Shown here piece after piece: positions 49,593-60,292 of a stretch of DNA of 64,000 bases. How positions within the stretch are numbered: position 1 is the stretch's first letter; each line of letters starts with the position of its first letter. This DNA is from Verticillium longisporum. Its lineage: Eukaryota > Ascomycota > Sordariomycetes > Glomerellales > Plectosphaerellaceae. The DNA lies in the NCBI GenBank assembly GCA_019188255.1, contig JAETXT010000009.1, positions 620,001-684,000 of the forward strand, in the 5' to 3' direction. The notes under the pieces are model-generated. The model was given only the letters and a program-made list of their open reading frames with translations, searched no databases and was not told where the DNA came from. Both the position numbers and the translations under genes were made by a program.

Positions 49593-51452
49593 ACGTAATC
49601 CACAAGCGAGTGGTTCACCCATGCGAGTGGTTCACTTCACCCCGACCCGACAAACATTCCGAGGAAAACCTCAACCCAAACGCCGTAAATCAATTAAAAT
49701 CACTCCTCCTCGTCTTTTGCAGACGATGAGATAGCTACCTGACAAGTTCTCGCGTTGTGGCCGGTCTTCCCGCATACGCTACAGCATCGTTTCTTCGGCT
49801 GGGACCACGACGCGGGACCCGGGTTCTGCAGCGTTTCCTCTTTTATCTGGATATCTACTTCCTTCTGAGCAATCTTGTCCTGTCCCTCGCCTACAGCCAT
49901 GCTTCCTCCTTCCCGGAGACGTAGCTTTTTGGCCCTCCGGCGTCGGCTTAGTGTAGCATTTTCCTCTCGAAGGATCATAACCTCTGACTTCAAAAGAGCG
50001 ATCTGGTGCATAACACCCCGCGTCCCCTTCGCAAGATAGTCAACAGCATCTAAAATTGACGTTGGGGAGCTTCCCTGGTGGCGTGAGATTCGCCCTTTGA
50101 TGAAGTCAGTCTGGGAACCTGCCTCGAGCAGGTTAGTGGGCGTCTTAGAGACCCAAGAATCACGCTCCCCGTGGGACGTCCCCGGAGGCGTCGTCGTCCT
50201 CAACCTCACATCCAGCTTTGACAGGACTGTTTCCGGGTTATGGGGGACAAGCCCCGCTCCTCGAAAGCCTCCCTGGATGTTTTTTCTGTCATTGCTTGCT
50301 GAAATGCAGCCGAAAACGCCGGGAAGAAGTCCTCTTTGCTGATGTGCGTTGTACCCGCCCTCATCCTATCCTCGATTTGCCGACCGTATGCTTTCTTTAG
50401 TGGGCCAAAACACCCAACATCGAGAGGCTGGAGTAGATGTGACGAATGAGGAGGCATACAGAGTGTGATGATGTTGTTCTCCTTGCAGTAGAGTTCGAAG
50501 TCGACCGAGTGGTGACTTTCGTGGCCATCCAGGATCAGTAGGCGATAACCGCCCGAAGTACGGGACTTTGTATGCCTGTCAAAATGCCGAATCCATTCCA
50601 GACCAATATCATTCGTCGTCCAGCCGTTTGGAGATGTTGCGATTCTCCAGTCGCGAGAAATCGCGTCGTCCTGGTACCAGCTCGAGAGGTGGTACTTGCC
50701 CGAAACCACGATGAACGGCGGGACGGAGAAACCCAACGCGCCAACGCCCTGGATCACCGTAACCCATTCCCGGTTGCCTGGCTGCCTCATCTTCACATTG
50801 GACCGTCTTTCCGAACTGGTCACGACCATTCCGTTGGCGATAACGCCCATCTGGAAGCCGGTCTCGTCAAAGTTGTACATGTCAGCCTCTTGGATGCCGT
50901 ACTTGGCGATCATGTTATGCACGAGGCGGAACCACGCGTTTATCGCGTCCGGATCTTCGCATTGGGCCCTCTTGTAGTCGTACTTGCGAAAGAAACGCGT
51001 CCGGAGCTCTGGTTGCCGTTTGACGAAGTTTGCGGCCCAGTTCTTCCCGACGCGTGGCGCGTCACGGTCGGCAAGCAGGCGATTCGCCATATCTCCGACC
51101 TCACCCAACCGGGGAGGGTAAGATCGCGCATCTAGGTCAAGGATATATTCGACAATAGTTTTCTCTTCTAGTACTGTTAATTTGGCAGAATTGGGCGGGC
51201 TTTCGCGTCGGGAGGGTTTGCCCTTCTGGCGTCGGAGGAGCGTCGTTAAGGGGACGGTGTAGATCCTCGCAGCACTCCGGGCGCTTAGGTTCGGGTCATT
51301 GTCCATAGCTTGGATAGCAAGGAATAATTGACCTTCTTTTGAAAGAGTCTCCATCGCGGGCGGAGGTGGAATCTGTAGAATTCAGGTGTAGGTCGTGGGC
51401 CCGGGCGAAGTGAACCACTCGCTTGGGTGAACCACTCGCTTGTGGATTACGT
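49593..51452 (-). mobile_element. pogo/Fot1-type DNA transposon (Tc1-mariner superfamily), 1860 bp
   Basis: Both ends carry matching inverted repeats of about 50 bp starting ACGTAATCCACAAGCGAG, flanked by TA on each side (49591-49592 and 51453-51454), the canonical TA duplication. Each inverted repeat contains two direct copies of GCGAGTGGTTCAC, so the element has four copies in all, a likely transposase-binding arrangement. Base composition is normal and there is no RIP signature, although it sits inside a fully RIP-mutated region. It therefore inserted after the last RIP episode, or as a single copy that escaped RIP. Confidence 0.92.
49700..51354 (-). CDS. pogo-family transposase with one apparent frameshift
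   Basis: Cut-and-paste transposase. The first frame (51354 down to about 50245) has an N-terminal helix-turn-helix (LSARSAARIYTVPLTTLLRR), a CENP-B-type second HTH (VGKNWAANFVKRQPELRTRF) and the DDE_1 core with acidic residues in YNFDETGFQMG, LLILDGHESHH and LLQPLDVGCFGPLKKAY. The second frame (to 49700) continues NPETVLSKLDVRLRTTTPPG, a coiled-coil-like basic stretch and a CCHC zinc knuckle, CSVCGKTGHNARTC. The two frames differ by one missing base and meet at a five-base run at 50242-50246. A sixth base would fuse them into about 550 aa, normal for the group. As printed the first frame stops at 50206. Either the element has lost activity very recently or the base is a sequencing omission. 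Confidence 0.85.
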
Positions 51453-51995
51453 TAAATACTTATTCCTATTATTTAATTATAATTTAATTTATTTCCTTAG
51501 AGAGCTATTTAATAATTAATTCGATTAATCTATAATATTAAGGATTAGGGATTTAGCGCTTATAAGAATAGTAATATTATGCTATATTTTTCTTTATTCT
51601 ATCTATTATTCTCCTATTATTACTTATTTACTTATTTATTTATTTATTTTATAGATTAGGATAATAGATCTAATATGCTAGAGATTAGAGAATTATAAGT
51701 ATATTAGAGTAGCTATTAACCTAGGTAATAGAGCCTAATATTAGTCCCTTAGGTAATCCTATCTATAAAGAAAAGATAGCTAATATTAAACTAATATTAG
51801 AGGATTACCTAGATCGGTAATTACTATATAGGATTCACCGATATAGTAATTACTAGGGCTAGGATTCATAGCTCTCAGGAGTACGTAATTTATAGCTTAC
51901 GTAATCGGTAAATTAGATAGGTATATCTAATTTATATAGGTAGCGGTGATTTAGAGAGATAGCATCAACAATCATCACAAGTCTTATATCACTAA
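51453..51995. repeat. RIP-saturated AT-rich block, right part
   Basis: This continues the same A/T-rich, CA/TG-poor composition on the other side of the pogo element, showing that the transposon split a pre-existing block. A 12-bp inverted repeat (GTAATTACTATA and its complement) lies at about 51818-51854. A near-identical direct repeat ending AGCTCTCAGG occurs at 51862-51877 and 52004-52019, straddling the boundary with normal DNA. Confidence 0.8.
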
Positions 51996-52044
51996 CCCTA
52001 CCTATTCAGAGCTCTCAGGTACAGCCAAAGTAATGAATCAGGGT

Positions 52045-52278
52045 TCACATAAGCAGTGAAGCCCTCTCAACACCCACCGTAATATCTACCGGAAGTTCGT
52101 CAATAATTCCAGGCGCACCAGGACGGGAGCTGCCGTCAACCATGGCCTTATATGTGCGAGCAATTGTCTGCGAAGCTGGCGCCATGCCGTCGGGGACGAT
52201 GAAAATGAAATTCTTGGGCTCAATGGCGCCTAAGGCGGCCTGGGCGAAAGCCCCAGCAAGCAGGGTAGAGCCTCGCAT
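52045..52278 (-). pseudogene. Truncated alkaline phosphatase (first exon only)
   Basis: The frame begins with a signal-like MRGSTLLAGAFAQAALGA and continues KNFIFIVPDGMAPASQTIAR, the N-terminal metal-site region of the alkaline phosphatase family (periplasmic/vacuolar Pho8-like fold), through about residue 65 (IIDELPVD). Homology then ends, either at a GTAGAT donor-like site or at a break, and the remaining roughly 400 or more residues including the catalytic serine region are absent. The AT-rich block begins about 50-90 bp further downstream. The most economical reading is that transposon insertion or deletion at the block edge removed the rest of the gene. Confidence 0.72.
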
Positions 52279-53597
52279 CGTAACTTGAAGAAATGGAATA
52301 CTAGTCTGCTATCTCGAGAATCGTATAGCAATTGGAATAGCTTGTAAGCAAAAGGCTGGCTGGTACATCGGAGCAGCTCGAACCGATCTCAGCGGTTCAT
52401 CGCAGGCATTAAGTATCTTCCACATTGCCAAGACACATTTCGTGCTGCAGCTCCTCCTCAGGTAAGACGTTGCTGGCAGGTGCTCGTACAGGCAAGGTGC
52501 CTCGTCCTAGGTGATCATGGATGCATGGCATGCTCTGGCCATGGTCCAAGAGTCAATCGCTCTCCTCGGTTACCGTCAGCGAGCGCGAGTCGTTGCCTCA
52601 CGTGCCGCTCGGGAGAATGGTTCATCTTCTCGGGAATGGCCCCTGTTCCTGAATGCCAAGAGAACCAGACTCTCGAAAGAGGCAGGTCCGAGCAATAGAT
52701 CTCCAACCTGCAGTCTCTTCGGGGATATGATCCAGTCGTGGGATGTTGCGAGATGCAGCAAAGGCTTGGCTTGGCTACTAAGCGGGAAATGTTGAAATTG
52801 AATGAAACGTCAATCCAGAAGACAGACACCGTCGAACCACGTGGAGGGCAGCAAGAGTTGTTTAAAGAAACATTTCCGTGCTGCTGCTTCGGCCATATGA
52901 ACCTTGATGGCCAAGATCGACGTTCAGTGCTGTGGGGAGACGGTTAGCGTAGAGAATAATCTGCCCACTCGCGCCTTGGCTTCACAATTAGGACAGTTCT
53001 CCGTTAAATGCAACATCATCGCCGACATCACGCCGGTTGTCGGTCTAGTGTCCGACATGTCCAGAACTCCGAGTGCGTCTTTCCAAGTTGATAACGTTGC
53101 AGGTGGATACACGAGGCCGCAGACTTGGTTGCATTGGCGTAGAATGATGTACTTGGGATGATTCGGAGAATTCAGATCCCAAAGTCACCATTTCTTGTCC
53201 AGGGTCGCTGATTAACTTCAATCATATTTGCTTTATCGATCGACAAAGGCGTTAAAATATCTTGGCGTTCTGTTTCGGCGACATCCGGCTGACTGCAACA
53301 CAAGGGAAAGGGGGGGCTCGAGAGCTGCGCACACTCCGGGCATACATCGCTTGGGCTATGAAGGTCCCTAAGCTTACGCCACGTCAAGCCAGCTTCAAAT
53401 TGAAGAGGAATTAAGCACGGGTCTGAGCTCTGATTAATGCTTGCTATCTCGTCTGCTTACCTGTCAGACACAAGTACGATCCGATGACTCGGGTCAACAA
53501 CAAAGCACCTTCAATTACTTCTCATACATTACCGTTACATATGTGGTCATGCTCGTATACCTGGTACAAGTTTCCGTCCTCGGTCCCTCTGCAGGTT
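52279..53597. other. Intergenic region
   Basis: About 1.3 kb of normal composition with no gene I can support. Small frames on both strands overlap and lack domains. Confidence 0.45.
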
Positions 53598-54741
53598 TCA
53601 TGGGGTACCGGGGATGACGTCGCCATGTCTAGGCGGCTCTAGGTAATCCTCGGGAACGGTCTCCGCAGGCGGTGCCTAGCATCTCACAATCAGTACCAGG
53701 GATATGGCCAATGACCAAGAATCTTACGTACCTGAAGCTTCTTAGCCCACTCTTGAACATCCTCGTAGTTCTTGCATTGATGTCGTGTATTGAAATCTGG
53801 GAAAGCGGCCGGCTCGTCCTGATTTGCCCAGACCTGCCCGAGGACACCAGTATCGACGTTGCACATCAAGACCTGACGGATCATGTCGAGGCAGTGGGCT
53901 TAATCTGTCAGTCGGGCTTAAAAGCATCAAGAAGTGCTAGGTCTGTACTCACTGACGTGATGGCTCAGGATCTTGTCGTTGTTCTCAAAAGCGTGCTCAC
54001 CAAGAGCCTTGTAGTAGTCGTAATTGAAGAAAAGCGACTTTCGCACCAGGTTCTGAATCGTTCTCTGTCAGTCATTACAACCCATCGCCTCGTCCATTCC
54101 GCTTTCCCTTACCAGACAATGGAGGTGATGCATTCCCTCGACATTAACAAAGAAGCCAGCGCCGTACTTGGGGTTGCGCTGGACAAAGGACATGTCGAGT
54201 CCGCTGGCGAGACCATCCTCAATGGAGATGACACCGGCTCGATCTCGTAACGTCAGCAGGGTTTGTAACGGGAGGGTCCTTGTAAACCTACAGTCAACGC
54301 CCAAGGCTTCCCAGGCAGCGTCAACCTCTGGTGAGCCCTTCTGACGATATATATTCTCCTCCAGAAAAGACCCATTAAAGTGCTTCGTCGAGTACGTGAC
54401 GTCAATTTCGCGAAGCACAGGTGCTGTCGATCAAACGGTTAATCGTTGGCATTCCGCTTAACCCGACCCGCCATGGGGCCGTGTCTTGACTTACACCATT
54501 GTGTTGTATGAGCCGCGCAAGAAGCATCAAGGCGACTCGGCCGCGTCGCGAGGTGGGCTCCGACACGCATGGAGACGAGGCTTGTGAAGATGAGCACGGC
54601 AAGCGCAGTCATCCATTTTGTTATTCGGTTGGTCCATGACCTTTCGGAAGGAAGTGACTGGAGCGACTCGGCGTCCTCCTCAGACTCGTCGACGCGGTCT
54701 GCGAGGGGTCTAGATGATAGGGCCTCTTCCTTGGAGAACAT
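53598..54741 (-). CDS. UstYa-family (DUF3328) oxidase
   Basis: Membrane-anchored oxidase of the UstYa/DUF3328 family; characterised members cyclise ribosomal peptides (ustiloxin, asperipin, phomopsin, cyclochlorotine pathways) or act as tailoring oxidases. Six exons fit exactly: 54741-54495, 54423-54292, 54243-54113, 54052-53953, 53898-53732 and 53675-53598, all GT-AG, giving 284 aa. A short acidic N-terminus precedes one transmembrane helix at about residues 41-60 (WMTALAVLIFTSLVSM). The family's two copper-type HxxHC motifs are present: HHLHC at about 165-169, and HVTHC at about 202-206 formed across an intron. The C-terminus has the typical DYLEPP motif. Start chosen at MFSKEEALSS because it gives the usual short cytosolic tail. 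It lies head-to-head with a secreted tandem-repeat peptide gene 2.4 kb away, which is compatible with a RiPP locus. Confidence 0.93.
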
Positions 54742-57185
54742 GATGAGGCAATCCTGAACGACAATCGAAAGAAACAGAAGGGAAAATTGGGATAATGGCA
54801 GGCTCAATTGGTGAGACGGAGTTCTGAAGAGGAGGAACGAGCACAGGGGAAGCATGGGCTCAAGTTTTGAGGGTGGGAGAGCTCCAGCTCGTGGGCTATG
54901 CAGATCGAGGTGAGGCGGGATGTCGGGAACAAAGAAAAGGTACATAAGCTATCAGCAAGCTGGACCGCCGGTTTAGATCGAAAATACACCCTCAGTGCCC
55001 ATTTGTCGGCAAATCCAGCGTAGCCCCCGGGCGTAGTGGGCGTTCCATGCGGGTGAGATCTCGTGTGCGGCAACCATGGGCTAGGCTGCTCCTGGTTGTC
55101 ATGATGAGTTGCGATTCCGTCAGCTGTGGGCTGAATGCGTCGCTAACACACCGATGCATCTATTTGGAGATGGCGGCAAGGTGGCTACACGTTTCGATAG
55201 CGCGCTGACGCTAAGGGTCGAAGTGGGTGTGCGGCTGAGGCCATCGCAACCAAGCCCGGGACCATGCCGAGACATGGCTAGGAACACGACCGTATGTAGC
55301 ACCACGGCAGTGAGCAAAGCCAAGCAAACGCGGGGTGTCCTTCTGAGCTCGGTTGGGGCAGACTGAGGGGAAACCCTGTCACAGCCCGCTTCTCCAGACT
55401 ATCTTCATAGAGGAGGTCCCGATAGGGCTGCTGTATATGGAGATCACAACCATTTCTCTTGGCAAAACTGTAGAGCATTGGTGATTGAGACCAAGACTCG
55501 TATTGGCTATAGTAGGAGATGATCACGATAGGCGTGGAAGAGAAACTCCCTTTTTCTAGTGGTAGCGCGCCATGTTGCACCGATCGTACCCATGGTGTCA
55601 TTGATCGCTCCCAAAAGCCTCCTGTGTGGGGATAGCTCGTGTTTCTCCAACTTTTGTCGGCATCACGACTTCACGTAGATGACACCTGACCCTCTGCTTC
55701 CCTGGTCTCTGCAGAGGACGCGGGGAGACAGGGTATGCATGCATGCCAGCCCTCTTCGCTCGTCCAGTTCAGTTCGTCGTCCGCCCACCTCCCAGCCCAT
55801 CCGGTTACCGATGATGGAAGACATTGGCGCTGCTGCTCATAGGCTGGCCGAACTGCGTGCGGAGGAAATATGAGGCACGCCAGAAGCCTGTCAAATAGGA
55901 AGCGAGGTAAATGGTGCCGTGGGGTCGCAGTCAGCCAGATGGGCACAAAGCACTTCTGCACGCTAGTCTCACCTGTATGCCCGGACGACCACGCATCCGG
56001 GACTGGGAGCATGGACCATTCGCTTGCCCAAAGTAGGCAAGACGATGCATGTCGACTCCCAAAACACCTCTGGGCATGGCAGGGCTGCGGTGTGAGGACT
56101 GTTCACCCTTATATATTTTAGACTTGTACATCTAACCAGGCGACGCGAGGTGATAACCCTGGCAAACTATCGTATCTAAGCTTTCCAGAAGTTGCTCGTC
56201 CGCAGTGCACGTGGTGCGGTGCTTGGGTTGGCATCGTCACTTGCCTGGTCACCCCGGCGACAGCCTGGTTCTTTTCTTCTCATACATCATCAACCCTTCG
56301 GATAATGGGATCTTCACCCGTGACGCCCCTCGTGACTCAACACGAGAACTTCTCGAGGCGATGCTGCTGATCCTGTCTTGTCCGGCTTGCCTTTTTGCGG
56401 CAAGCTGGGAGCCAAATCATAGCACAATGGACAAGCCAAAGCCATTTTTAGATAGGAGGTAAGTTCAGCCTAGATCGGTCCGGAATGAATGTCGGCCCTT
56501 GGTATCAGCAGCGATGCCGAAACCGTCCAGGGTGCTCCGGTCTCCAAGCCACCGTCGCGGGTGAGGCTTTGACGACAAACATTGGTCCACCACTGATAGC
56601 TTCTCGCGCATCACCACCATATTCCCTACCCATTCTTTGCGTGCATGGTGGCTTCCACAGTCTCACCTGCCCCTCTGCGGCGTTGGCGGCGCTGACGGCG
56701 TTCACAGCGGAAAAGGGTTGGCGAACAAGCTGAGGATCTGACGTTCCTCTAGCCTCAACCGGTGAACACGAGAGGTTGGGCAGCAGCCTTGGCCAGATCA
56801 GTAAACGCCGCGAGCTTGCATGGCAAGATCATCACCTTATGGCCCCTGGCTCATCGCGGCCTCACGCGGTTAGAAATGGCTGGCTGAAAGAGGGGGGCAG
56901 ACGTGATGAGACTGGCTGATGTGCAAATCGAAGGCGGCATGGCCAATCGAAGCAGTAGTCGGTCCCGAGCCAAAGATTCTCGAAAGACATAAATGGTGGT
57001 GTGTCTTCTTCCATTGCCCTACTCTTCTTTCCACCTCCCAGCTCAACCTCACACTTTACCTCGACATCACGGGGAAACACTAGTACCCCCTCCAAGCCAT
57101 CCCGGTAACAGTAAGCCTTTGGTATTTGTCCATCAGCAATCCTTGTGTCTAACACCAGCTTGCAGACCAAAGAACACCAGCCAAC
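54742..57185. other. Divergent intergenic region between UstYa oxidase and repeat peptide
   Basis: About 2.4 kb separates the two divergent genes. I looked for further tailoring genes (methyltransferase, second UstY, peptidase, tyrosinase) and see none; the open frames are short and domain-free. The region immediately upstream of 57186 is C/T-rich, typical of a fungal leader. Confidence 0.5.
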
Positions 57186-57446
57186 ATGAGACTCTCCGTC
57201 GCTGCCATCTTCCTCGCCGTCACCGGCATCATTGCTGCCCCGGCCCCCGTCGCCGAGCCCGAGGCCGTTGCTGAGCCTGCTCCCGGAGGCTACGGCCACT
57301 ACGGCGGCTACGGCAAGTACGGTACCCCCAAGGGAGGATACAGCACCTACGGCAAATACCCCACTCCGAAGGGAGGTTACGGAAAGTACGGAGGCTACGG
57401 CAAGTACAAGAAGGATCTCAGCGAGGTTCAGGATGCCGAGGAATAA
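57186..57446 (+). CDS. Small secreted Gly/Tyr-rich tandem-repeat peptide (candidate RiPP or kexin-processed precursor)
   Basis: Intronless 86-aa frame. Residues 1-18 are a signal peptide (MRLSVAAIFLAVTGIIAA), followed by an Ala/Pro/Glu propeptide-like stretch (PAPVAEPEAVAEPAP). The mature part consists of imperfect repeats built on GGY-x-x-Y-G-K-Y separated by TPK: GGYGHYGGYGKYGTPK, GGYSTYGKYPTPK and GGYGKYGGYGKY. A dibasic KK then precedes an acidic tail (DLSEVQDAEE). The dibasic site could be cut by Kex2, but there are no KR/RR sites between repeats, unlike classical dikaritin precursors. Similar GGY-repeat secreted peptides occur in other Sordariomycetes as I recall, without known function. 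Alternative roles are a wall-associated structural peptide or an effector. Real-gene status is well supported by the signal peptide and repeat design; a link to the UstYa oxidase is inference. Confidence 0.8.
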   Translation: MRLSVAAIFLAVTGIIAAPAPVAEPEAVAEPAPGGYGHYGGYGKYGTPKGGYSTYGKYPTPKGGYGKYGGYGKYKKDLSEVQDAEE

Positions 57447-58770
57447 GCGATTGGTCCCTCGATCCTATCGCGGGATGCTCGTTGATCAAAGGTCATGTAC
57501 AGCGACACATCGCGGGAGCAGCAGAGTGTGATTGGTTCTGGGAACTTACAAAAATTAATGCCTCTCCTTTAATATCCTAATTAATACACATCAAGTACGA
57601 AACATTATTAGACCTGTATGTCTCGGCTCCATAGTGACATAGATTGGCTCATATGGTCGCTCGAAAGGGTGTGAAAGCAGCGTATAGAACAGTGAAATTG
57701 TTCGTCGCGGCGAAATCGAAACATCTTCACTAGTTTCAGGCAGCGCACTTTCTCATTTTTGTTGTTCTTGTTCATCACATCCAAGCCCGTGGATTTAGTT
57801 GTGGCTGGCCCCAAACGTAGTCCATGTTCACAAAGGATCACGCTTATCTGTCCCCTCAACATCTCAGTCAATGATACTGTTACGCCTCTATAGTATTGAT
57901 CTCAAAATTTCCAGCTCAATATAACAGTGCTATCAGCTTGGCTTCGTAATGTTATTGAATATTGTTTCACAAGCAGTTTACTTTTAGCCCATCGCACCAA
58001 CATCACACCAAAGTAAGTGCAATGTCATCCCCAAGCCCTTCCAAAGAACAACAGGAAGCCAGGACACAAACTCGGCAGCAGAGTCCCTCCGCCGCCATAT
58101 AACTGACAAAGACACTGATGTATCGATGAGCAAGCGAACGATCAGTCGTCCACGCTCTAGCTCCTTGGCAGGGGCGTTCACTCGCATCTTCTCCCCTCTT
58201 TCCCGCTCAAACAGTGCCAAGTCAACGACTGGTCACCGCAAGGCTTGGGCTGTCTACGATGAGAATGTGGACGGCGCCGAGCAGGACCAGAAGTCAAATG
58301 AGGAAAGGTGAGGCAGAGAAGACTCAGGACTGTCATATACATTCTTTCAGCATTTCTTTTATTGCAGGACCGATTGGCGCTGGCTGCCTCTCGGACTCGG
58401 GTGGGAACATGACAAAAAGAAAAGACAAAGCAAAAAGAGCATAAGCATTAATGCCAGAACGAGCAATTCGTTTCTTAAATATAGAGAAGATAGACGATGA
58501 ACATCAACGTTCCAGAGCTGCAGTGCACTACCCTGATGTAGCACGTAACGCAACGCTATGCTAATATAGCTACTTGCTGAAACTATCAGCCATGCTCTGC
58601 TCACAAATGAAGTCACCTTAATGGCAATGAAACGAGGATCACATATAGAATTCAGCGTCTGGCAACTTTTAGCTATGTGCAATGTTGAAACTATGTACAG
58701 TCGAAAGTCGAGCAAAACGTACGCTCAGCCCACAGCAGGCAGCCCTCGGCGCTCCGTCTACGCAGACACC
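57447..58770. other. Intergenic region
   Basis: About 1.3 kb holding the 3' ends of two convergent genes and A/T-richer sequence between them. No gene is recognisable. Confidence 0.5.
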
Positions 58771-60179
58771 TCAAAGGCACTGGGAGTACCAGTCGTTCTG
58801 CTTCTGGCAAGTGTAAGGGCTGACACAGACAGTCGAGCCAGACCAGCCGTTGCCGCCGCACTGGCCCCAGCGAGGGACCTGGGGTCCGCCGGCAGCGGTG
58901 GTGGTCGCCGGAGCGCGGGACGTCGTGCTCGTGGTTGTCGGCGCACGCGTGGTCGTGGGCGCGGTGGTCGTCGCGGGCGCGGGGGCCGTGGCGGTGGTGA
59001 GGGTGGTGGCGACGGGGGGCGCGACGGTGCCGGTGGCGGCGGCGCGGAGGACGGAGGAGACGGAGGTCCACGCGGGCTTCTTGTTGTAGCTGGCGTCGTA
59101 GAGGAGGGCGTCGCCCTGGCCGCTGAAGGTCTGGGGGATCCAGGAGTACTTGTCGGTGAAGCCCCAGACGGTGACGCCGACGCAGCGGTCGACGTCGAGG
59201 CAGGAGCCGACGACGTTGGCATAGTCGTTGCCCTGACGGACGAGGGCGTCGGCCGAGGCGGGGAGGGAGGAGTGGCGGATGTCGAGCTCGGTGAAGGCGA
59301 CGTCGACGTTAAGGGCGGTGAAGCGGCGGAGGACGGTAGCGAGGGCGCTGCGGCCGGGGGTCGAGCCGACGATCAGGTGGCCCTGGAAGCCAACACCGTC
59401 GATGGGCGCACCGGCGGCCTGGATAATGTTGACGACCTCAAGGGTGCGGGTCGTCTTGGCACCGTTGTACTCGAGGTTGTAGTCGTTGTAGTACCTGTTC
59501 GGGGTCAGCTTCCATGTCAAAAATAGCAACGTAGACGACGTGAGACGTACAGCTTGGTGGCAGGGTCAGCCTTGCGGGCAGCGTTGAAGGAGATGGGAAG
59601 GTAGTCGGTGCCCAGCACTTGGTAGAAGATGCTGTTGCGCCAGTTGCCGCTGTCATCGGCAGCCTCGTTGACGACGTCCCAGTGACGGCACTGGCCGAGG
59701 TAGTGCGCCATGACGTTGGCAATGTGCACCTCAATAATGGACGTCAGCTGCGCCCTGGTCCAGGTACCGCTGGCAACCCAGTTGGGCAGCTGAGAGTGCC
59801 AGGTGAGGGTGTGGCATCGCAGGATCTGCTTGTTGGCCTTGGCAACATTGGCGACCTTTTCAAGTCCGGGTCAGCTTCGGTTCCCTCGAAGGGGGCCCCT
59901 TTACGGCCCGACGTGGTGAGAGCTTACAATGTCACCCGAGGTGTAGGTGAAGACGCCTTGCGAGCGCTCGGTGCTGTCCCACTTCTGACCGTTCTCGGGA
60001 ACGACTTGTCCGAACTCGGCCGTGTTGTCAACGAAGGACCGGTACTGGGCGTCGTTCACCTGGCGCTCGTCGACGGCGGTACCGAAGTACTCGAGGCCGG
60101 CGGCGACGGCGAGGCTGTGGAGCTGAGCCGAAACGACATTAGAGCCGAGAAGGACGGCGACAAAGACCTTGGCGAACAT
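58771..60179 (-). CDS. GH10 endo-1,4-beta-xylanase with C-terminal CBM1
   Basis: Secreted retaining xylanase. Exons 60179-59928, 59855-59551 and 59494-58771 (GT-AG introns; donor GTACGT on intron 2) give 426 aa. Signal peptide residues 1-18 ([18 protein letters not shown]). The GH10 barrel includes the substrate-site block [12 protein letters not shown], the acid/base Glu at about 148 in WDVVNEA, and the nucleophile Glu at about 255 in [24 protein letters not shown] is the conserved late strand. A Thr/Ala/Pro linker of about 60 residues leads to a CBM1 ([15 protein letters not shown] ... QNDWYSQCL) for cellulose anchoring. Length and all catalytic landmarks are intact, so it should be active on arabinoxylan in plant walls. 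The GC-rich linker produces a 301-codon antisense frame that I consider spurious. Confidence 0.95.
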
Positions 60180-60292
60180 GGTTGCTACCTTTCGCTTGGG
60201 AGGTGCAATGGTTGTGATATCACGATGCGATGAACAAAACTGAGCAGCGATGAACGGACCACTATTTCACACGATGCCCAGCACGGGCTCGG

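Noticed and set aside
51990..52005. Telomere-like CTAACCCTA word
   Set aside because: Single copy, not an array of TTAGGG/CCCTAA.
58621..59526. 301-codon plus-strand open frame opposite the GH10 gene
   Set aside because: Antisense to intact GH10/CBM1 coding sequence; Gly/Ala/Val-rich product of a GC-rich linker region with no domain.
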